Source: Thermoplasmata archaeon
Lineage (GTDB): Archaea; Thermoplasmatota; Thermoplasmata; Thermoplasmatales; Thermoplasmataceae
Assembly: GCA_021806235.1 (NCBI GenBank)
Contig: JAJZXU010000005.1
Coordinates: 1-38,465 of the forward strand
Reading direction: 5' to 3'
DNA length: 38,465 nucleotides
Shown here: piece by piece, positions 17,442 to 27,108 of the stretch
Layout: the number at the start of each line of letters is the position of its first letter
Position numbering within the stretch: position 1 is the first letter of the stretch
Program-made: the position numbers and the translations under genes
Notes under the pieces: generated by a model
The model's database searches: none
Told to the model about the DNA's origin: nothing
What the model saw: only the letters and a program-made list of their open reading frames with translations

Positions 17442-17975
17442 TCACGTTATTACAAATGAATACATATTTCCGGTATTTTCAATAAATTTACCGGATATTA
17501 ATATTTTCTTATCATCTATTATCACATCAGCTCTACTATTTTTATTAAATGAGATATATGCATCAGGATCTTTTATTTCCTCATTTATTATGTGTATACC
17601 ATTATTTAAAAATTTTTCCAGTATATCACAGTGTGTTTTTGAATACACTATAGAACCTGCAGGTATTATTAAGGATAATAGATATATTAATGTATTATCG
17701 TCTTCGAAAGTAATTGCATAGTATTCATTTTTATACTGTTTTTTTTCATCCCCGTTTTTGTATTCATAATGTATTGAGAATTCAAATAATATATTAAGAA
17801 TGCTTTCTGTGAATCTATCATCTCCAAGTGATCTGATAACTTCTATTTCCCTCTCCCTGTTCCTTACCATCATTTTCTCATGATTTTTTATTTCGCCAAT
17901 ATTTTCTACAATAGTCCTTCTTTTTTTCAGTAAATTAATTATATCTTCCGAGTTTTTCAATAATTCGTTCCTCAA
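17442..17975 (-). CDS. AroQ-type chorismate mutase domain with unknown C-terminal extension
   Basis: About 177 residues from the TTG at 17975. The first 60 residues match the AroQ helix 1 and 2 pattern (LRNELLKNSEDIINLLKKRRTIVENIGEIK, then VRNREREIEVIRSL). They keep the arginines and the lysine that bind the substrate; the third helix is less clear. Residues about 85-177 (YYAITFEDDNTLIYLLSLIIPAGSIVYSK to the end) look like a small alpha/beta domain that I do not recognise. Start problem: AroQ homology runs upstream through ITDIEV, but the only upstream candidate is an ATA at 17993, with no ATG or GTG. The gene may therefore begin at TTG or at a rare AUA. It would supply prephenate to the downstream dehydrogenase. 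Confidence 0.7.
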   Translation of the reverse strand: MRNELLKNSEDIINLLKKRRTIVENIGEIKNHEKMMVRNREREIEVIRSLGDDRFTESILNILFEFSIHYEYKNGDEKKQYKNEYYAITFEDDNTLIYLLSLIIPAGSIVYSKTHCDILEKFLNNGIHIINEEIKDPDAYISFNKNSRADVIIDDKKILISGKFIENTGNMYSFVIT

Positions 17976-18217
17976 TACTTCGATATCGGTTATAAATTAT
18001 ATCACCATGCTAATATGTATCACTTATATAAATAATTTTTTAACATATATCACGGTGACATTATAGCTAATAAATCAGGAGGTCTATAATTTATCATTCG
18101 ATACTGTTATTGGTATATAAGATGTATTTTATGGTATTTTATATCTGTAAATATTGCAGTATATTGAATATTTAACAGTACAAATAAATTTAAATTGTAA
18201 TATTAAATATATAGGCA

Positions 18218-19174
18218 TTGAAACTGAAAGATATTGGTGAAAGATCCATTATAAGGAAACTTGCGCTGGATAACAAAAACGATGATTGCTATATCATGGA
18301 ATTTAATAATAACTATATACTGGTATCAACAGATATAATAACAGGAAAAACCCACATACCGGAAGGCGCATCTCCTGAACTTGCCGGGAAATTTTTTGCC
18401 GCAATAAACCTGAGTGATATAGCCGCAATGGCAGGAATACCGGAAGGTTTTCTCGTGTCATTATCAATTTCTCCGGAATATGATATTGAATATCTTGAAA
18501 AATTCTATTCCGGAATAAGAAAAGAGCTGAAAAAATTTAATGCAAAAATTATCGGTGGCGATACAAAAGAGGGTGATGGTTTTACCGCTTCAGGGACAAT
18601 AATAGGAAAACAGGAATACGATCTTATAAGGAAAAGGTCATATATAGGGGAAGGCCAGTATTTAATGGTGACAGGTTTACATGGAAGTTCCGGTTCAGGG
18701 TATATATTCTATAAATATAACCATAATAAACCATATGGAATAAAAAAAATGCTTGACATTGAGCCAAAAATAAATGAAGCAATAATAATAAGCAGAGCCG
18801 GAGCTCGTTTTATGATGGATTTATCCGATGGCATATATGCATCAGTATATCAGATGAAAAATGATTACAACATTGGTTTTAAAATATATAACGATAAAAT
18901 AAAAATAGATAATGATGTTTATAAGGCATCTGAAATATCAGGGTTTTCCGTTGATGATATATCATTATCCTTCGGTGGAGATTACGAATTAATGTTTACA
19001 ATAAATAAAAATAGTTACGATTCATTCATGAAAGTAATGGATGAGAATAAAATAAATGCATATTGCATAGGAGAAACACATAAGGGTGATAATATGCTAT
19101 ACAGCAATAGTTCGTGGGATGTCATAAAAAAACAGGGATTTGAACACTTTCACACATATCCACTTAATAAATAA
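18218..19174 (+). CDS. thiL: Thiamine-monophosphate kinase
   Basis: 318 residues with the two-domain PurM-like fold. ILVSTDIITGKTHIPEGASPELAGKFFAAINLSDIAAMAG is the family's first metal and ATP block, IIGGDTKEGDGFTASGTIIG the second, and MMDLSDGIYAS and SFGGDYELMFTI the remaining nucleotide-binding motifs. It phosphorylates thiamine monophosphate to thiamine diphosphate, the cofactor of 2-oxoacid enzymes. The start is a TTG at 18218, with no ATG available near the conserved N-terminal DIGERS motif. The 240 bases upstream contain no gene. Confidence 0.92.
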   Translation: MKLKDIGERSIIRKLALDNKNDDCYIMEFNNNYILVSTDIITGKTHIPEGASPELAGKFFAAINLSDIAAMAGIPEGFLVSLSISPEYDIEYLEKFYSGIRKELKKFNAKIIGGDTKEGDGFTASGTIIGKQEYDLIRKRSYIGEGQYLMVTGLHGSSGSGYIFYKYNHNKPYGIKKMLDIEPKINEAIIISRAGARFMMDLSDGIYASVYQMKNDYNIGFKIYNDKIKIDNDVYKASEISGFSVDDISLSFGGDYELMFTINKNSYDSFMKVMDENKINAYCIGETHKGDNMLYSNSSWDVIKKQGFEHFHTYPLNK

Positions 19175-19186
19175 TATGGAAAATGT

Positions 19187-19216
19187 AAATATTTATATAG
19201 AAAATATTTATATAGA
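19187..19216 (+). promoter_or_regulatory. Tandem 15-bp promoter repeat with two TATA boxes before grpE
   Basis: AAATATTTATATAGA occurs twice, head to tail and without mismatch, at 19187-19201 and 19202-19216. Each copy contains TTTATATA (19192-19199 and 19207-19214). The first box lies 33-40 bases before the grpE ATG and would give a leader of about 8 bases. The second lies 18-25 bases before the ATG, between the first box and its start site, where a repressor operator or competing TBP site would act. Confidence 0.7.
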
Positions 19217-19231
19217 AGAACAAATATACTT

Positions 19232-19771
19232 ATGATGAACAACAATAATGAATATATAGCACCATTGGAATTCGATATTGAAGAAGCTAGAAAGAGAAAC
19301 ATTATGAAGAAAAAGGGTGAATTAGAAAGGAAAGACACAGAACTGGAAGAATACAAAAAGGTATATGAAGAGACATTAAATGACCTTAATGACTACAAAA
19401 ACCTTTACCTCAGACAGAGGTCTGAGATGGAAAATTATTCAAAATACAAGGAAAGGGAAATTGAAAACATAAGAAAAAATGCAAGCAGTGAACTTATCAA
19501 GGAATTACTACCGGTTCTTGACACACTTGATGCAGGGATTTTACACGATAAAAAGCTCGAACCCGTAAAAACACAAATAATAAGAGTATTGAATTCATAT
19601 GGTTTAAAGGAAATAGATAGCAAAGGCAATAAATATGACCCCAACCTTGAGGAAGCAATAGGTGTTTCAGATCAGGGTGAAGATGGTACAGTAATAGAAG
19701 TGGTACAGAAGGGGTATACATTAAATGGTGATGTTATAAGGACATCAAAAGTAATAGTTTCAAAAAGGTGA
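19232..19771 (+). CDS. grpE: GrpE, nucleotide exchange factor for DnaK
   Basis: 179 residues. A long charged coiled-coil N-terminal half (RKDTELEEYKKVYEETLNDLNDYKNLYLRQRSEMENY) is followed by the conserved ELLPVLDTLD segment. The C-terminal beta domain ends in the signature VVQKGYTLNGDVIRTSKVIVSK. It releases ADP from DnaK. Two consecutive ATG codons (19232 and 19235) begin the frame; the first is used here. It is the first gene of the grpE-dnaK-dnaJ operon, with the stop overlapping the ribosome site of dnaK. The promoter in front is the duplicated TATA repeat. Confidence 0.95.
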   Translation: MMNNNNEYIAPLEFDIEEARKRNIMKKKGELERKDTELEEYKKVYEETLNDLNDYKNLYLRQRSEMENYSKYKEREIENIRKNASSELIKELLPVLDTLDAGILHDKKLEPVKTQIIRVLNSYGLKEIDSKGNKYDPNLEEAIGVSDQGEDGTVIEVVQKGYTLNGDVIRTSKVIVSKR

Positions 19772-19777
19772 TAAAAA

Positions 19778-21706
19778 ATGAGTAAAATAATAGGTATAGA
19801 TTTAGGTACAAGCAATTCGGCTGCGGCAGTTGTTGTTTCAGGAAAACCCGAGGTAATACCTGCTGCAGAGGGTATATCGTTAGGTGGAAAGTCATTTCCA
19901 AGCTATGTTGCATTTACAAAAGATGGCCAGTTGCTGGTGGGTGAACCCGCAAGACGTCAGGCATTGTTAAATCCTGAGGGTACGGTTTACGCTGCGAAGA
20001 GAAAAATGGGTACGGATTTTAAATACAAGATTTACGGAAAGGAATACACCCCACAGCAAATTTCAGCATTTATTTTGCAGAAGATTAAAACTGATGCAGA
20101 ATCCTTTTTAGGGGAAAAAATAACCGATGCCGTAATTACTACTCCGGCTTATTTTAACGATAACCAGAGGCAGGCAACAAAGGATGCAGGGGCAATAGCC
20201 GGTTTAAATGTTAAAAGAATTATAAATGAACCTACAGCTGCATGTATGGCATACGGTTTAGATAAGTTAAGTGAATCCTTAAAAATATTGATTTACGATT
20301 TCGGTGGAGGAACACTGGATGTAACATTAATGGACTTCGGCCAGGGTGTATTTCAGGTACTGTCAACATCTGGAGATACACATCTTGGTGGATCAGATAT
20401 GGATGAAGCTATACTTAATTTCTTAGCTGATGATTTCAAATCAAAGGAAGGAATAGATCTAAGAAAGGATAAAAATGCCTACATAAGATTAAGGGATGCA
20501 GCAGAAAAGGCAAAAATAGAGCTGTCAACAGTGCTTGAATCTGATATAAACCTGCCCTATATAACTGCAACACAGGAAGGGCCAAAACACTTAGAATATA
20601 AGTTAACAAGGGCAAAATTAGAGGATTTGATTGCACCTATAGTTATAAAATCAAAAACATCGCTTGATAAGGCTATTGAGGGTGCAAAGTTATCAAAAGA
20701 AGATATAAATAAAATCATACTGATCGGCGGTCCTACAAGGATGCCATATGTAAGAAAATATATAGAAGACTACTTCGGCAAAAAGGCTGAGGGTGGAGTA
20801 GATCCAATGCAGGCAGTTGCAATGGGAGCAGCAATACAGGGAGCTGTATTAACTGGAGATATAAAGGATATAGTACTACTGGATGTTACACCATTAACGC
20901 TTGGATTGGAGACCTTTGGTGGTGTTATGACACCACTGATAAATGCCAATGCAACAATACCAACAAAGAAATCACAGGTATTTACAACTGCTGCAGATAT
21001 GCAAACGGCCGTAACCATACATATTGTGCAGGGAGAAAGGCCACTGGCAAAGGATGATGTTTCCCTTGGTACTTTCAATCTTGAAGGAATACCTCCGGCT
21101 CCAAGAGGAGTGCCACAAATAGAGGTAACATTTGATATAGATGCAAATGGTATATTAAATGTATCAGCCAAGGATAAGGGAACCGGAAAATCCCAGAGTA
21201 TATCAATAAGTGCTTCAAACAAATTATCAAAAGAACAGATAGAAAAAATGAAGAAAGAAGCTGAGGAATTCGCTGAAGAGGATAAAAAAGAAAGGGAAAA
21301 CATAGAGACATTAAATAGCGGTGAAACCTTAGCATATACCGCGGAAAAGACCATCAATGAGGCGGGAGACAGAGTAGACAATGCAACAAAGGAAAACATA
21401 AAAGGTATAATAAAGGATTTAAGAGAGGCAATAGCCAATAAGGACGTGGACAAAACAAAGGAATTAACTGAAAAATTAACAAAGGAAATACAGGAAGTTG
21501 GATCAAAAATGTATGCAGGCAATGCAGAGAACGCCTCAGCCTCTGATGGTTCCCAGGAAAGCACTGGCAGCACAGAGAATGCTGATGATACAGAGAATAC
21601 AGAAGAAAATACTGAAGAAAATACAGAAAATCAGCAGCAAAATGCTTCAGAAGCAAATAGTGACGAGGACAAAACTGTAAATACCGATTATAAGGACAAC
21701 AACTGA
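19778..21706 (+). CDS. dnaK: DnaK, Hsp70 chaperone
   Basis: 642 residues, full length. [15 protein letters not shown] at the N-terminus, [38 protein letters not shown] and the interdomain linker [25 protein letters not shown] are all intact. The substrate domain follows. The tail from about residue 590 is rich in Glu, Asn, Thr and Ser ([16 protein letters not shown]) and lacks an EEVD-type end, as in bacterial DnaK. GGTGAT, overlapping the grpE stop, sits just before the ATG. Hsp70 systems of this kind are thought to have reached Thermoplasmatales from bacteria. It folds and protects proteins with GrpE and DnaJ from the same operon. Confidence 0.97.
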   Translation: MSKIIGIDLGTSNSAAAVVVSGKPEVIPAAEGISLGGKSFPSYVAFTKDGQLLVGEPARRQALLNPEGTVYAAKRKMGTDFKYKIYGKEYTPQQISAFILQKIKTDAESFLGEKITDAVITTPAYFNDNQRQATKDAGAIAGLNVKRIINEPTAACMAYGLDKLSESLKILIYDFGGGTLDVTLMDFGQGVFQVLSTSGDTHLGGSDMDEAILNFLADDFKSKEGIDLRKDKNAYIRLRDAAEKAKIELSTVLESDINLPYITATQEGPKHLEYKLTRAKLEDLIAPIVIKSKTSLDKAIEGAKLSKEDINKIILIGGPTRMPYVRKYIEDYFGKKAEGGVDPMQAVAMGAAIQGAVLTGDIKDIVLLDVTPLTLGLETFGGVMTPLINANATIPTKKSQVFTTAADMQTAVTIHIVQGERPLAKDDVSLGTFNLEGIPPAPRGVPQIEVTFDIDANGILNVSAKDKGTGKSQSISISASNKLSKEQIEKMKKEAEEFAEEDKKERENIETLNSGETLAYTAEKTINEAGDRVDNATKENIKGIIKDLREAIANKDVDKTKELTEKLTKEIQEVGSKMYAGNAENASASDGSQESTGSTENADDTENTEENTEENTENQQQNASEANSDEDKTVNTDYKDNN

Positions 21707-21713
21707 TGTTTAA

Positions 21714-22814
21714 ATGGCTGAAGATTACTATAAGTTACTGGGTGTAGACAAAAGCGCGTCACAGGATGAAATAAAGGCTAAGTTCAGGGAACTTGCTAAA
21801 AAATACCATCCTGATGTTAATGCGGGTAGCAAGGAAGCAGAAACAAAATTTAAGGAAATAGCAGAAGCGTACGAGGTGTTATCGGACCCAAAGAAAAGAC
21901 AGCAATACGATGCTACAGGTTCCACGGACTTTGGCGGTGGTGGTACATCCGGATCAAACTTTAACTGGCAGGATTTCTCACATTTTGATGATATAAATGA
22001 TATTTTTAACAAAATTTTCGGTGGTGGAAGTTTTGGTGGTGGCAATGACACCTTCTTTGGCGGGTACTCAAATCAGCCAGACCTTAATATCTATGTAAGG
22101 GTAAATATTACCCTGGAAGATGCATATTATGGATCTGCCAGACAGGTAAAATATAGAAGAAATGCAACATGTGATGCCTGTAATGGTACCGGTGCGGTTA
22201 ATGGCAAACTTATAACATGCCCAACATGTCGTGGATCAGGACAGGAAAGGGTAACAAGGGGTCAGGGATTCTTCAAGGTTGTTTCGGTAACAACCTGCAG
22301 AACATGCAATGGAAGGGGAAAAATTCCGCAGAATCCCTGTTCTACCTGTAAGGGTACCGGATACATACCAAAAATGGAAAACCTAACAGTAAATATACCG
22401 AAGGGTGCAGATACAAACGTAAAATTGAGAGTGGCAAAAATGGGTAATTCCTTTGGTGGTGTAACCGGAGATTTATATACAGTGCTTTATGTTCAGGGTA
22501 ATTCCGGCATAAAAAGGTCAGGGGATCACTTATATATTAAAGCATCTATAGATTTTCCAACGGCTGCCCTTGGTGGTGAAGAAGAGATACCATTATTTAG
22601 GGAAAAATTCAGGCTGGATATACCCTCAGGCACACAGCCCGACGACGTTCTGAGAATCAAAGGTGCCGGCATGCCCCATATAAATTCCCGTGGATCTGGA
22701 GATCTGCTTGTTGTGATTAAATTAGAGGTTCCGAAACATTTAACATCCAAGGAAAAAGAATTAATCGAAGAATTAAAAGGTGAACCGGTAAAAAAATCAT
22801 GGTTCCACATGTAA
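21714..22814 (+). CDS. dnaJ: DnaJ, Hsp40 co-chaperone
   Basis: 366 residues. J domain at 1-65 with YHPDVN, the HPD tripeptide that triggers DnaK ATPase. A Gly/Phe-rich linker follows ([16 protein letters not shown]). The zinc region has four CxxCxGxG repeats ([32 protein letters not shown]), so this is a type I DnaJ. The C-terminal substrate-binding beta domains follow ([24 protein letters not shown]). The start lies 7 bases after the dnaK stop, so the gene is the last of the operon. Confidence 0.97.
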   Translation: MAEDYYKLLGVDKSASQDEIKAKFRELAKKYHPDVNAGSKEAETKFKEIAEAYEVLSDPKKRQQYDATGSTDFGGGGTSGSNFNWQDFSHFDDINDIFNKIFGGGSFGGGNDTFFGGYSNQPDLNIYVRVNITLEDAYYGSARQVKYRRNATCDACNGTGAVNGKLITCPTCRGSGQERVTRGQGFFKVVSVTTCRTCNGRGKIPQNPCSTCKGTGYIPKMENLTVNIPKGADTNVKLRVAKMGNSFGGVTGDLYTVLYVQGNSGIKRSGDHLYIKASIDFPTAALGGEEEIPLFREKFRLDIPSGTQPDDVLRIKGAGMPHINSRGSGDLLVVIKLEVPKHLTSKEKELIEELKGEPVKKSWFHM

Positions 22815-22840
22815 ATTTTTAAATTTTTTATAATATATAA
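22815..22840 (+). terminator. T-rich stretch after dnaJ
   Basis: Two runs of five and six T residues directly follow the dnaJ stop. Archaeal transcription often ends at such runs; the neighbouring gene is convergent, so a stop here is needed. Confidence 0.4.
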
Positions 22841-22912
22841 ATACAAAGCATTTTTCAATAGATTTCAGTACAATCTTAAAAATATTAAACGAAAATAAAA
22901 AAATTATTTAAT

Positions 22913-23836
22913 TTATGATGAGTTTAAGTACTCTCTCCACGTTGTTCCTTCCATCATGGGGTTTAATAATCTTATATATGGTCCTCTTATCAGGGTATCC
23001 AGTACCCTGTCATGCATTTCCCTTGCCGGGTGTGCGAATAGTGTTCTACCGATACCGAACATTGCATCCTGTGGGGATGACCACTCCATGTGCACTACAT
23101 ATTGTGGCGGTGTTGGTTTTGCTTCCTGATACTGGAATGCACCTTCCTGATCCTTCGGTACCTCACCGTTTGATTCTAATGTTTCATGTATTCCCTTTGA
23201 TTTCAGCTGGAATGAACCCACTGCGGACACACCGACTTCCTTTAATACCATGTATCCCAGGTATCCCGGTGCATGTGAAAAATCTTTCATAACTTCCTCT
23301 ATGCCAGACTCGAATTCTTTTTCCATTCCTGCTTTTACCGTATGTTCTGACATTGCTATTGTTCTCTTTCCGTAGGGCATTGATATAGGTGGCACTCCTG
23401 ATGGATCACCGGCAGCAAATTTCTTTCCGAACATTACCGTGAAATCTGTCATTTCTGTATTCAACGGTATATCTGCGTCAACAATTTCATATAATGGTTC
23501 CCATGGTCCATACACTACCTGTGATAGGCATGCACTACACAATCTGAATATTGATGTAAAGTTCTCCCTGTGCATATCCTCATGGTCTTTGATGCTCTTC
23601 CACATTGTGTACTGGTATACATTCATTGTATCCATCTTTGTCATATCCATTGAACCGCCACCGTATCTTGTTCCCAGTGGTATGATACCGAATTGCATAT
23701 GGTTCTAGAAACCGACAAAACCCGGATGCCTGGCTGTTACCTGGCAAACTTTTGGGCCAACCTGCTGAAACATATTCATGGTTGTTTCATTATTCAACAT
23801 CTCTACTTCATTTATTGCTACATATGGTTTTGGCAT
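22913..23836 (-). pseudogene. sor: Sulfur oxygenase reductase, interrupted by one in-frame TAG
   Basis: The frame from the ATG at 23836 to the TAA at 22913 has 307 codons, the normal length of this enzyme, and follows known SOR sequences end to end ([48 protein letters not shown]). The known catalytic features are present: Cys31, the C-x2-C at 100-103, and iron ligands His85, His89 and Glu113 (Acidianus His86, His90, Glu114). Codon 44 (23705-23707) is TAG where the family has Gln (CAG), a single C-to-T change. Only this base breaks the gene. Restart at the ATG at 23698 would lose Cys31, and that ATG has no ribosome site. Upstream are a good GTGGTGA site and a TATA box. Intact SOR disproportionates sulfur to sulfite, thiosulfate and sulfide in the cytoplasm as a 24-mer shell. 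Recent nonsense mutation, sequence error or readthrough are the choices. Confidence 0.93.
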
Positions 23837-23864
23837 TTTTTTCACCACATATTGTATTATTATT

Positions 23865-23876
23865 TCATATATAAAC
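23865..23876 (-). promoter_or_regulatory. TATA box of the sor gene
   Basis: On the minus strand GGTTTATATATGA lies about 30-40 bases upstream of the sor ATG, giving room for a short leader that includes the GTGGTGA ribosome site. The promoter looks undamaged although the gene carries a stop. Confidence 0.5.
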
Positions 23877-24063
23877 CTTATCTGTCATAAATGTGAAAAT
23901 AACGTTAATAATATTTTTATTATTATATACGTTATAATACATAGTATAATTAACATTATTAATTTTTTTTCAATATAAAATATCCTTATCCATTAAAATA
24001 TATCATTTTCTGATTTATTTGGTATAACTGTGATTTTTTTCATTCATTTTACGATATAAAAAA

Positions 24064-24074
24064 CTATTTATATT
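24064..24074 (+). promoter_or_regulatory. TATA box for the helical-repeat gene
   Basis: CTATTTATATTG lies 21-31 bases before the ATG at 24095, the distance expected for a leaderless transcript. The same core, ATTTATATTG, stands at the same distance before the gene at 32495. Confidence 0.55.
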
Positions 24075-24094
24075 GACCATTAATTAATATTGTT

Positions 24095-24826
24095 ATGGTA
24101 AGCAATGCGATAGAAAATAACAAATCATATTATATAAAGTCATTAGCTCTAGAAGATAAATTTTCAAGACTTGATGCATGGTACAAAGTAGATTTTCTAA
24201 TAGAAAACAATATATTAACTAAGAGATTTGTAGTAGAAAGTAAAGACAAATTTCTTGATCTTTTAACAACAACAGATGAGATGGTTAAGGTTCATGCATG
24301 GGTACTTACTAGGAGGTTTGCAGATGCGGGGTATGTTACAAAGGATGATATTGTGAAAAGAAAATCATATTTATTACCCTATGTCAGATCAGGCGACCTA
24401 ACTGCCTGGTGGAATGCCATAGATATTATAAACGGCAAATACCTGGACAGTTCGTATTTAATACCATATAAGGACATTTTTATTGAAAGCCTTAAAAGTG
24501 GCAATCCCGGAGTTGTAAGTGATGCATGGCATATGGTTCCATCGCTGGTTAATGCGGGTATAATAAATGAGAATGATTATAAAGAGTATAAGAAATATTT
24601 ATTCAATGTATTAAAATCATCAAATCAGTATATAAGATTGAATGCGTGGGAAACAATAATAGATTTAGGTGAAAAAAACGTATTTAAAAAGGATGATTTA
24701 TCACAGTTTAAGGATAGGGCTAAGGAACTTATTGAGGGCGATGACCTGATAAAACTAACATCATTATTTGATACAAGCAGTGATAAATTCACAGGTAGAT
24801 TAAAGGGACTGGATCTTGTAGATTAA
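24095..24826 (+). CDS. Alpha-solenoid protein with five AW-type helical repeats
   Basis: 243 residues, no signal peptide. Five repeats of 36-40 residues are anchored by Ala-Trp pairs at about 28-29, 68-69, 104-105, 144-145 and 184-185 (LDAWYKVDFLIENNIL, VHAWVLTRRFADAGYV, TAWWNAIDIINGKYL, SDAWHMVPSLVNAGII, LNAWETIIDLGEKNV). Each is followed by a second helix with a Lys-rich face. The pattern is that of HEAT-like scaffolds, which bind proteins or nucleic acid; no partner is suggested by the sequence. The gene has its own TATA box and its stop overlaps the end of the convergent priS gene by four bases. No named family recognised. Confidence 0.75.
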   Translation: MVSNAIENNKSYYIKSLALEDKFSRLDAWYKVDFLIENNILTKRFVVESKDKFLDLLTTTDEMVKVHAWVLTRRFADAGYVTKDDIVKRKSYLLPYVRSGDLTAWWNAIDIINGKYLDSSYLIPYKDIFIESLKSGNPGVVSDAWHMVPSLVNAGIINENDYKEYKKYLFNVLKSSNQYIRLNAWETIIDLGEKNVFKKDDLSQFKDRAKELIEGDDLIKLTSLFDTSSDKFTGRLKGLDLVD

Positions 24827-25956
24827 TCAACAAATTCAGCTACATTTATGGCAACAGCAAATATTGCAAGATATAAAGGCACCTCATTGATACCCTTTTC
24901 AATTTTATAATTCTCATTATTCATTGTTATTTCAAATTTATCTATTTTAAGGTTTATTTTTCTGCTACCATTTTTAAAGACATCAGGTATGGCATCATTT
25001 AGTGGCATAAAATCCTTTAAATCACCTATTTTTAACGGTTTTACCATAAGTCCTGTTTTTCCATGCAGGCTTAATGGGAATCTTATGAGCCTGTGTATAT
25101 CTGTTGTTACAGGTTCATCTATCTCTGCTAGTGAAGCCTTTTTGAAATTATTTAATAATGATTTAAGAATTAATTCGTTGTAATTAATATTACTATCCTC
25201 TTTTCCAATTAATTTAAATTTATTGCCATTTTGATTTTTTAAAAAATCTATTATTTTTCTCTCTTTATAATATTTATTATTTATGTATTTTAAATAATAT
25301 GTTGTGTCTTTCCTGAAAATATTTTTTACATAATTTTCATCAATGTTATTAAAAAAATCTGAAATGTAAATATTCAACTTTTTTAAAATGCCATATTCAA
25401 AATAAACATCCCCAAGTTTTTTTAATTCATCAATATTTAAATTTTCCATTCTTATATAATCCCCGATCTCCCTTCTTGCGTCTGAGTCTAACTCATATAC
25501 CCTCTCACTTTCAATATGAACATGATACCCCCTTCCACCGGAAAAGTATAATTTTATATTTTTTTCATCAAAACCAAAATCATCCTGCAACATATTCAGT
25601 AATCTTATTGTGTGTTTCTTTACCTCATCAAGTATCTGGGCATATGTCATTTTATCGGCACCTTCTATATGGTCTGCATCAAGGTCAAATATTAATTCCG
25701 CCCCAAGCCATTCCTTCTCTGCCATGGTATGCTGTTCGGGATACCTGTAATATGCGGATGAATAATATAAATGCCTTGGTACCATATATCTTACATATTT
25801 CTCTATTCCCGCCTCATTGTTAAACATTTTATGCCTTACCATTGTTCCATCAAAGGGTATAAACCCTATCTCTCTCTGAAACAGTAAATCCGGTATCATT
25901 AATTTATTTTCTATATAATATTCACGAAAATATTGTGATAGATTTTTAAATTTCAC
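24823..25956 (-). CDS. priS: DNA primase, small catalytic subunit
   Basis: 377 residues, normal length for archaeal PriS. The catalytic aspartates sit in ELIFDLDADH (D91 and D93), the nucleotide-binding SGGRGYHVHI follows at about 139-148, and the third acidic strand region and IHRLIRFPLSLHGKTGL lie in the second half, as in archaeal primases. It makes the RNA or DNA primers for replication together with PriL, which is not in this window. The start is GTG at 25956; no ATG precedes it and the first residues MKFKNLSQYFREYY match the family start. Confidence 0.95.
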   Translation of the reverse strand: MKFKNLSQYFREYYIENKLMIPDLLFQREIGFIPFDGTMVRHKMFNNEAGIEKYVRYMVPRHLYYSSAYYRYPEQHTMAEKEWLGAELIFDLDADHIEGADKMTYAQILDEVKKHTIRLLNMLQDDFGFDEKNIKLYFSGGRGYHVHIESERVYELDSDARREIGDYIRMENLNIDELKKLGDVYFEYGILKKLNIYISDFFNNIDENYVKNIFRKDTTYYLKYINNKYYKERKIIDFLKNQNGNKFKLIGKEDSNINYNELILKSLLNNFKKASLAEIDEPVTTDIHRLIRFPLSLHGKTGLMVKPLKIGDLKDFMPLNDAIPDVFKNGSRKINLKIDKFEITMNNENYKIEKGINEVPLYLAIFAVAINVAEFVD

Positions 25957-26097
25957 GTATTAATATTAAATCACATAATATAACTATTTTCATGGTTTAA
26001 TTTATAACACTGATTAATACATATTATGTTTTATTAGCGTCATTAATTACCGCGTTTTAATGAATAAATTTATAACCGTATTTCGTATAATAAGGCA

Positions 26098-27108
26098 ATG
26101 ATAGGTGTAGGTATTAACGGTTATGGGACAATAGGTAGGAGGGTTGCATATGCAGTTTCCTTGCAGGATGATATGTACGTTACCGGTATAGTGAAAAATA
26201 GCCCGGATTATGTTGCAAAACTTGCCTCTAAAAGTTTTAATATTTATGTTCCGGATGAAACTAAAATCAGGGAATTTGAGGAAAATAATATAAAGGTTAA
26301 GGGTACGGTAAACGATTTAACAAACGAATCAGATTTAATAGTTGATGGTACCCCGGAGGGCATGGGCGAAAAAAATCTGCAACTGTATAAAAAATATAAT
26401 AAAAAGGCCATCCTGGAGGGTGGAGAAAAAGATAATACTGTTGAATCAAGCTTTAATGCATATTCAAATTACGGCAGTTCAAAAAATAAAAATTATGTCA
26501 GGGTTGTTTCATGCAATACAACTGCTCTGGCAAGATCATTATACCCATTAACCATTTACGGGATAAAAAGTGTAAACGCAACAATATTGAGGAGGGCAAC
26601 GGATCCTAATGATAACAAAAAAGGGCCTATAAACGCCATAGAGCCATCATTGAAATATCCATCACACCATGCGGAGGATTTAAAAACAGTAATAAAGGAT
26701 ATTAATATTGAAACAACCGCAATTAAGATTCCGACAACACTTATGCATGTTCATTCCATAGACCTAGAACTGGAAGAAAACGTTGATAAAAGTGAGATAA
26801 TAAACACATGGAAAAAATATAACAGGCTAATACTGATAAACGGGTCAGATAAAATAGTTTCAACAGCACAGATAATGGATATGGCAAGGGAAATATCAAG
26901 AAACAGATCTGATTTATATGAAATAGCAATATGGAATGAAAGCATAAATATTAATAAGAATAAAGTGCATTACTTACAGGCAGTACATCAGGAAAGTGAT
27001 GTAATACCTGAAAATGTGGATGCAGTAAGGTCAATGTTCGGGATAGATAAGGAAAAATCAATAATGAAAACCGACGAGGCATTAAAAATTAAAGGAGTTG
27101 AATTTTAA
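26098..27108 (+). CDS. gap: Glyceraldehyde-3-phosphate dehydrogenase, archaeal phosphorylating type
   Basis: 336 residues. [13 protein letters not shown] at 5-17 is the Rossmann loop, [11 protein letters not shown] follows the typical archaeal pattern, and the catalytic cysteine is C139 in [18 protein letters not shown] and [19 protein letters not shown] close the catalytic domain. It is the archaeal class II enzyme, most likely working in gluconeogenesis, since Thermoplasmatales degrade glucose by a non-phosphorylative Entner-Doudoroff route (family knowledge). AATTTATAACCG at 26066-26077 is a well-placed TATA box. radA begins on the very next base after its stop codon. Confidence 0.95.
   Translation: MIGVGINGYGTIGRRVAYAVSLQDDMYVTGIVKNSPDYVAKLASKSFNIYVPDETKIREFEENNIKVKGTVNDLTNESDLIVDGTPEGMGEKNLQLYKKYNKKAILEGGEKDNTVESSFNAYSNYGSSKNKNYVRVVSCNTTALARSLYPLTIYGIKSVNATILRRATDPNDNKKGPINAIEPSLKYPSHHAEDLKTVIKDINIETTAIKIPTTLMHVHSIDLELEENVDKSEIINTWKKYNRLILINGSDKIVSTAQIMDMAREISRNRSDLYEIAIWNESININKNKVHYLQAVHQESDVIPENVDAVRSMFGIDKEKSIMKTDEALKIKGVEF

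Noticed and set aside
20770-21573. A 267-codon frame antisense to dnaK
   Set aside because: It mirrors the conserved dnaK coding frame and its translation is Ser/Phe/Leu-rich without motifs, a codon-bias shadow.
22913-23698. A shorter 261-residue SOR starting at the internal ATG
   Set aside because: It would lack the first 46 residues including Cys31, and no ribosome site precedes that ATG, while the upstream DNA continues the SOR sequence with a good start and promoter.
22913-23836. Pyrrolysine or another amino acid inserted at the sor TAG
   Set aside because: The family has Gln at this position, the change needs one base, no pyl gene or suppressor tRNA is seen here, and TAG ends two other genes in the window normally.
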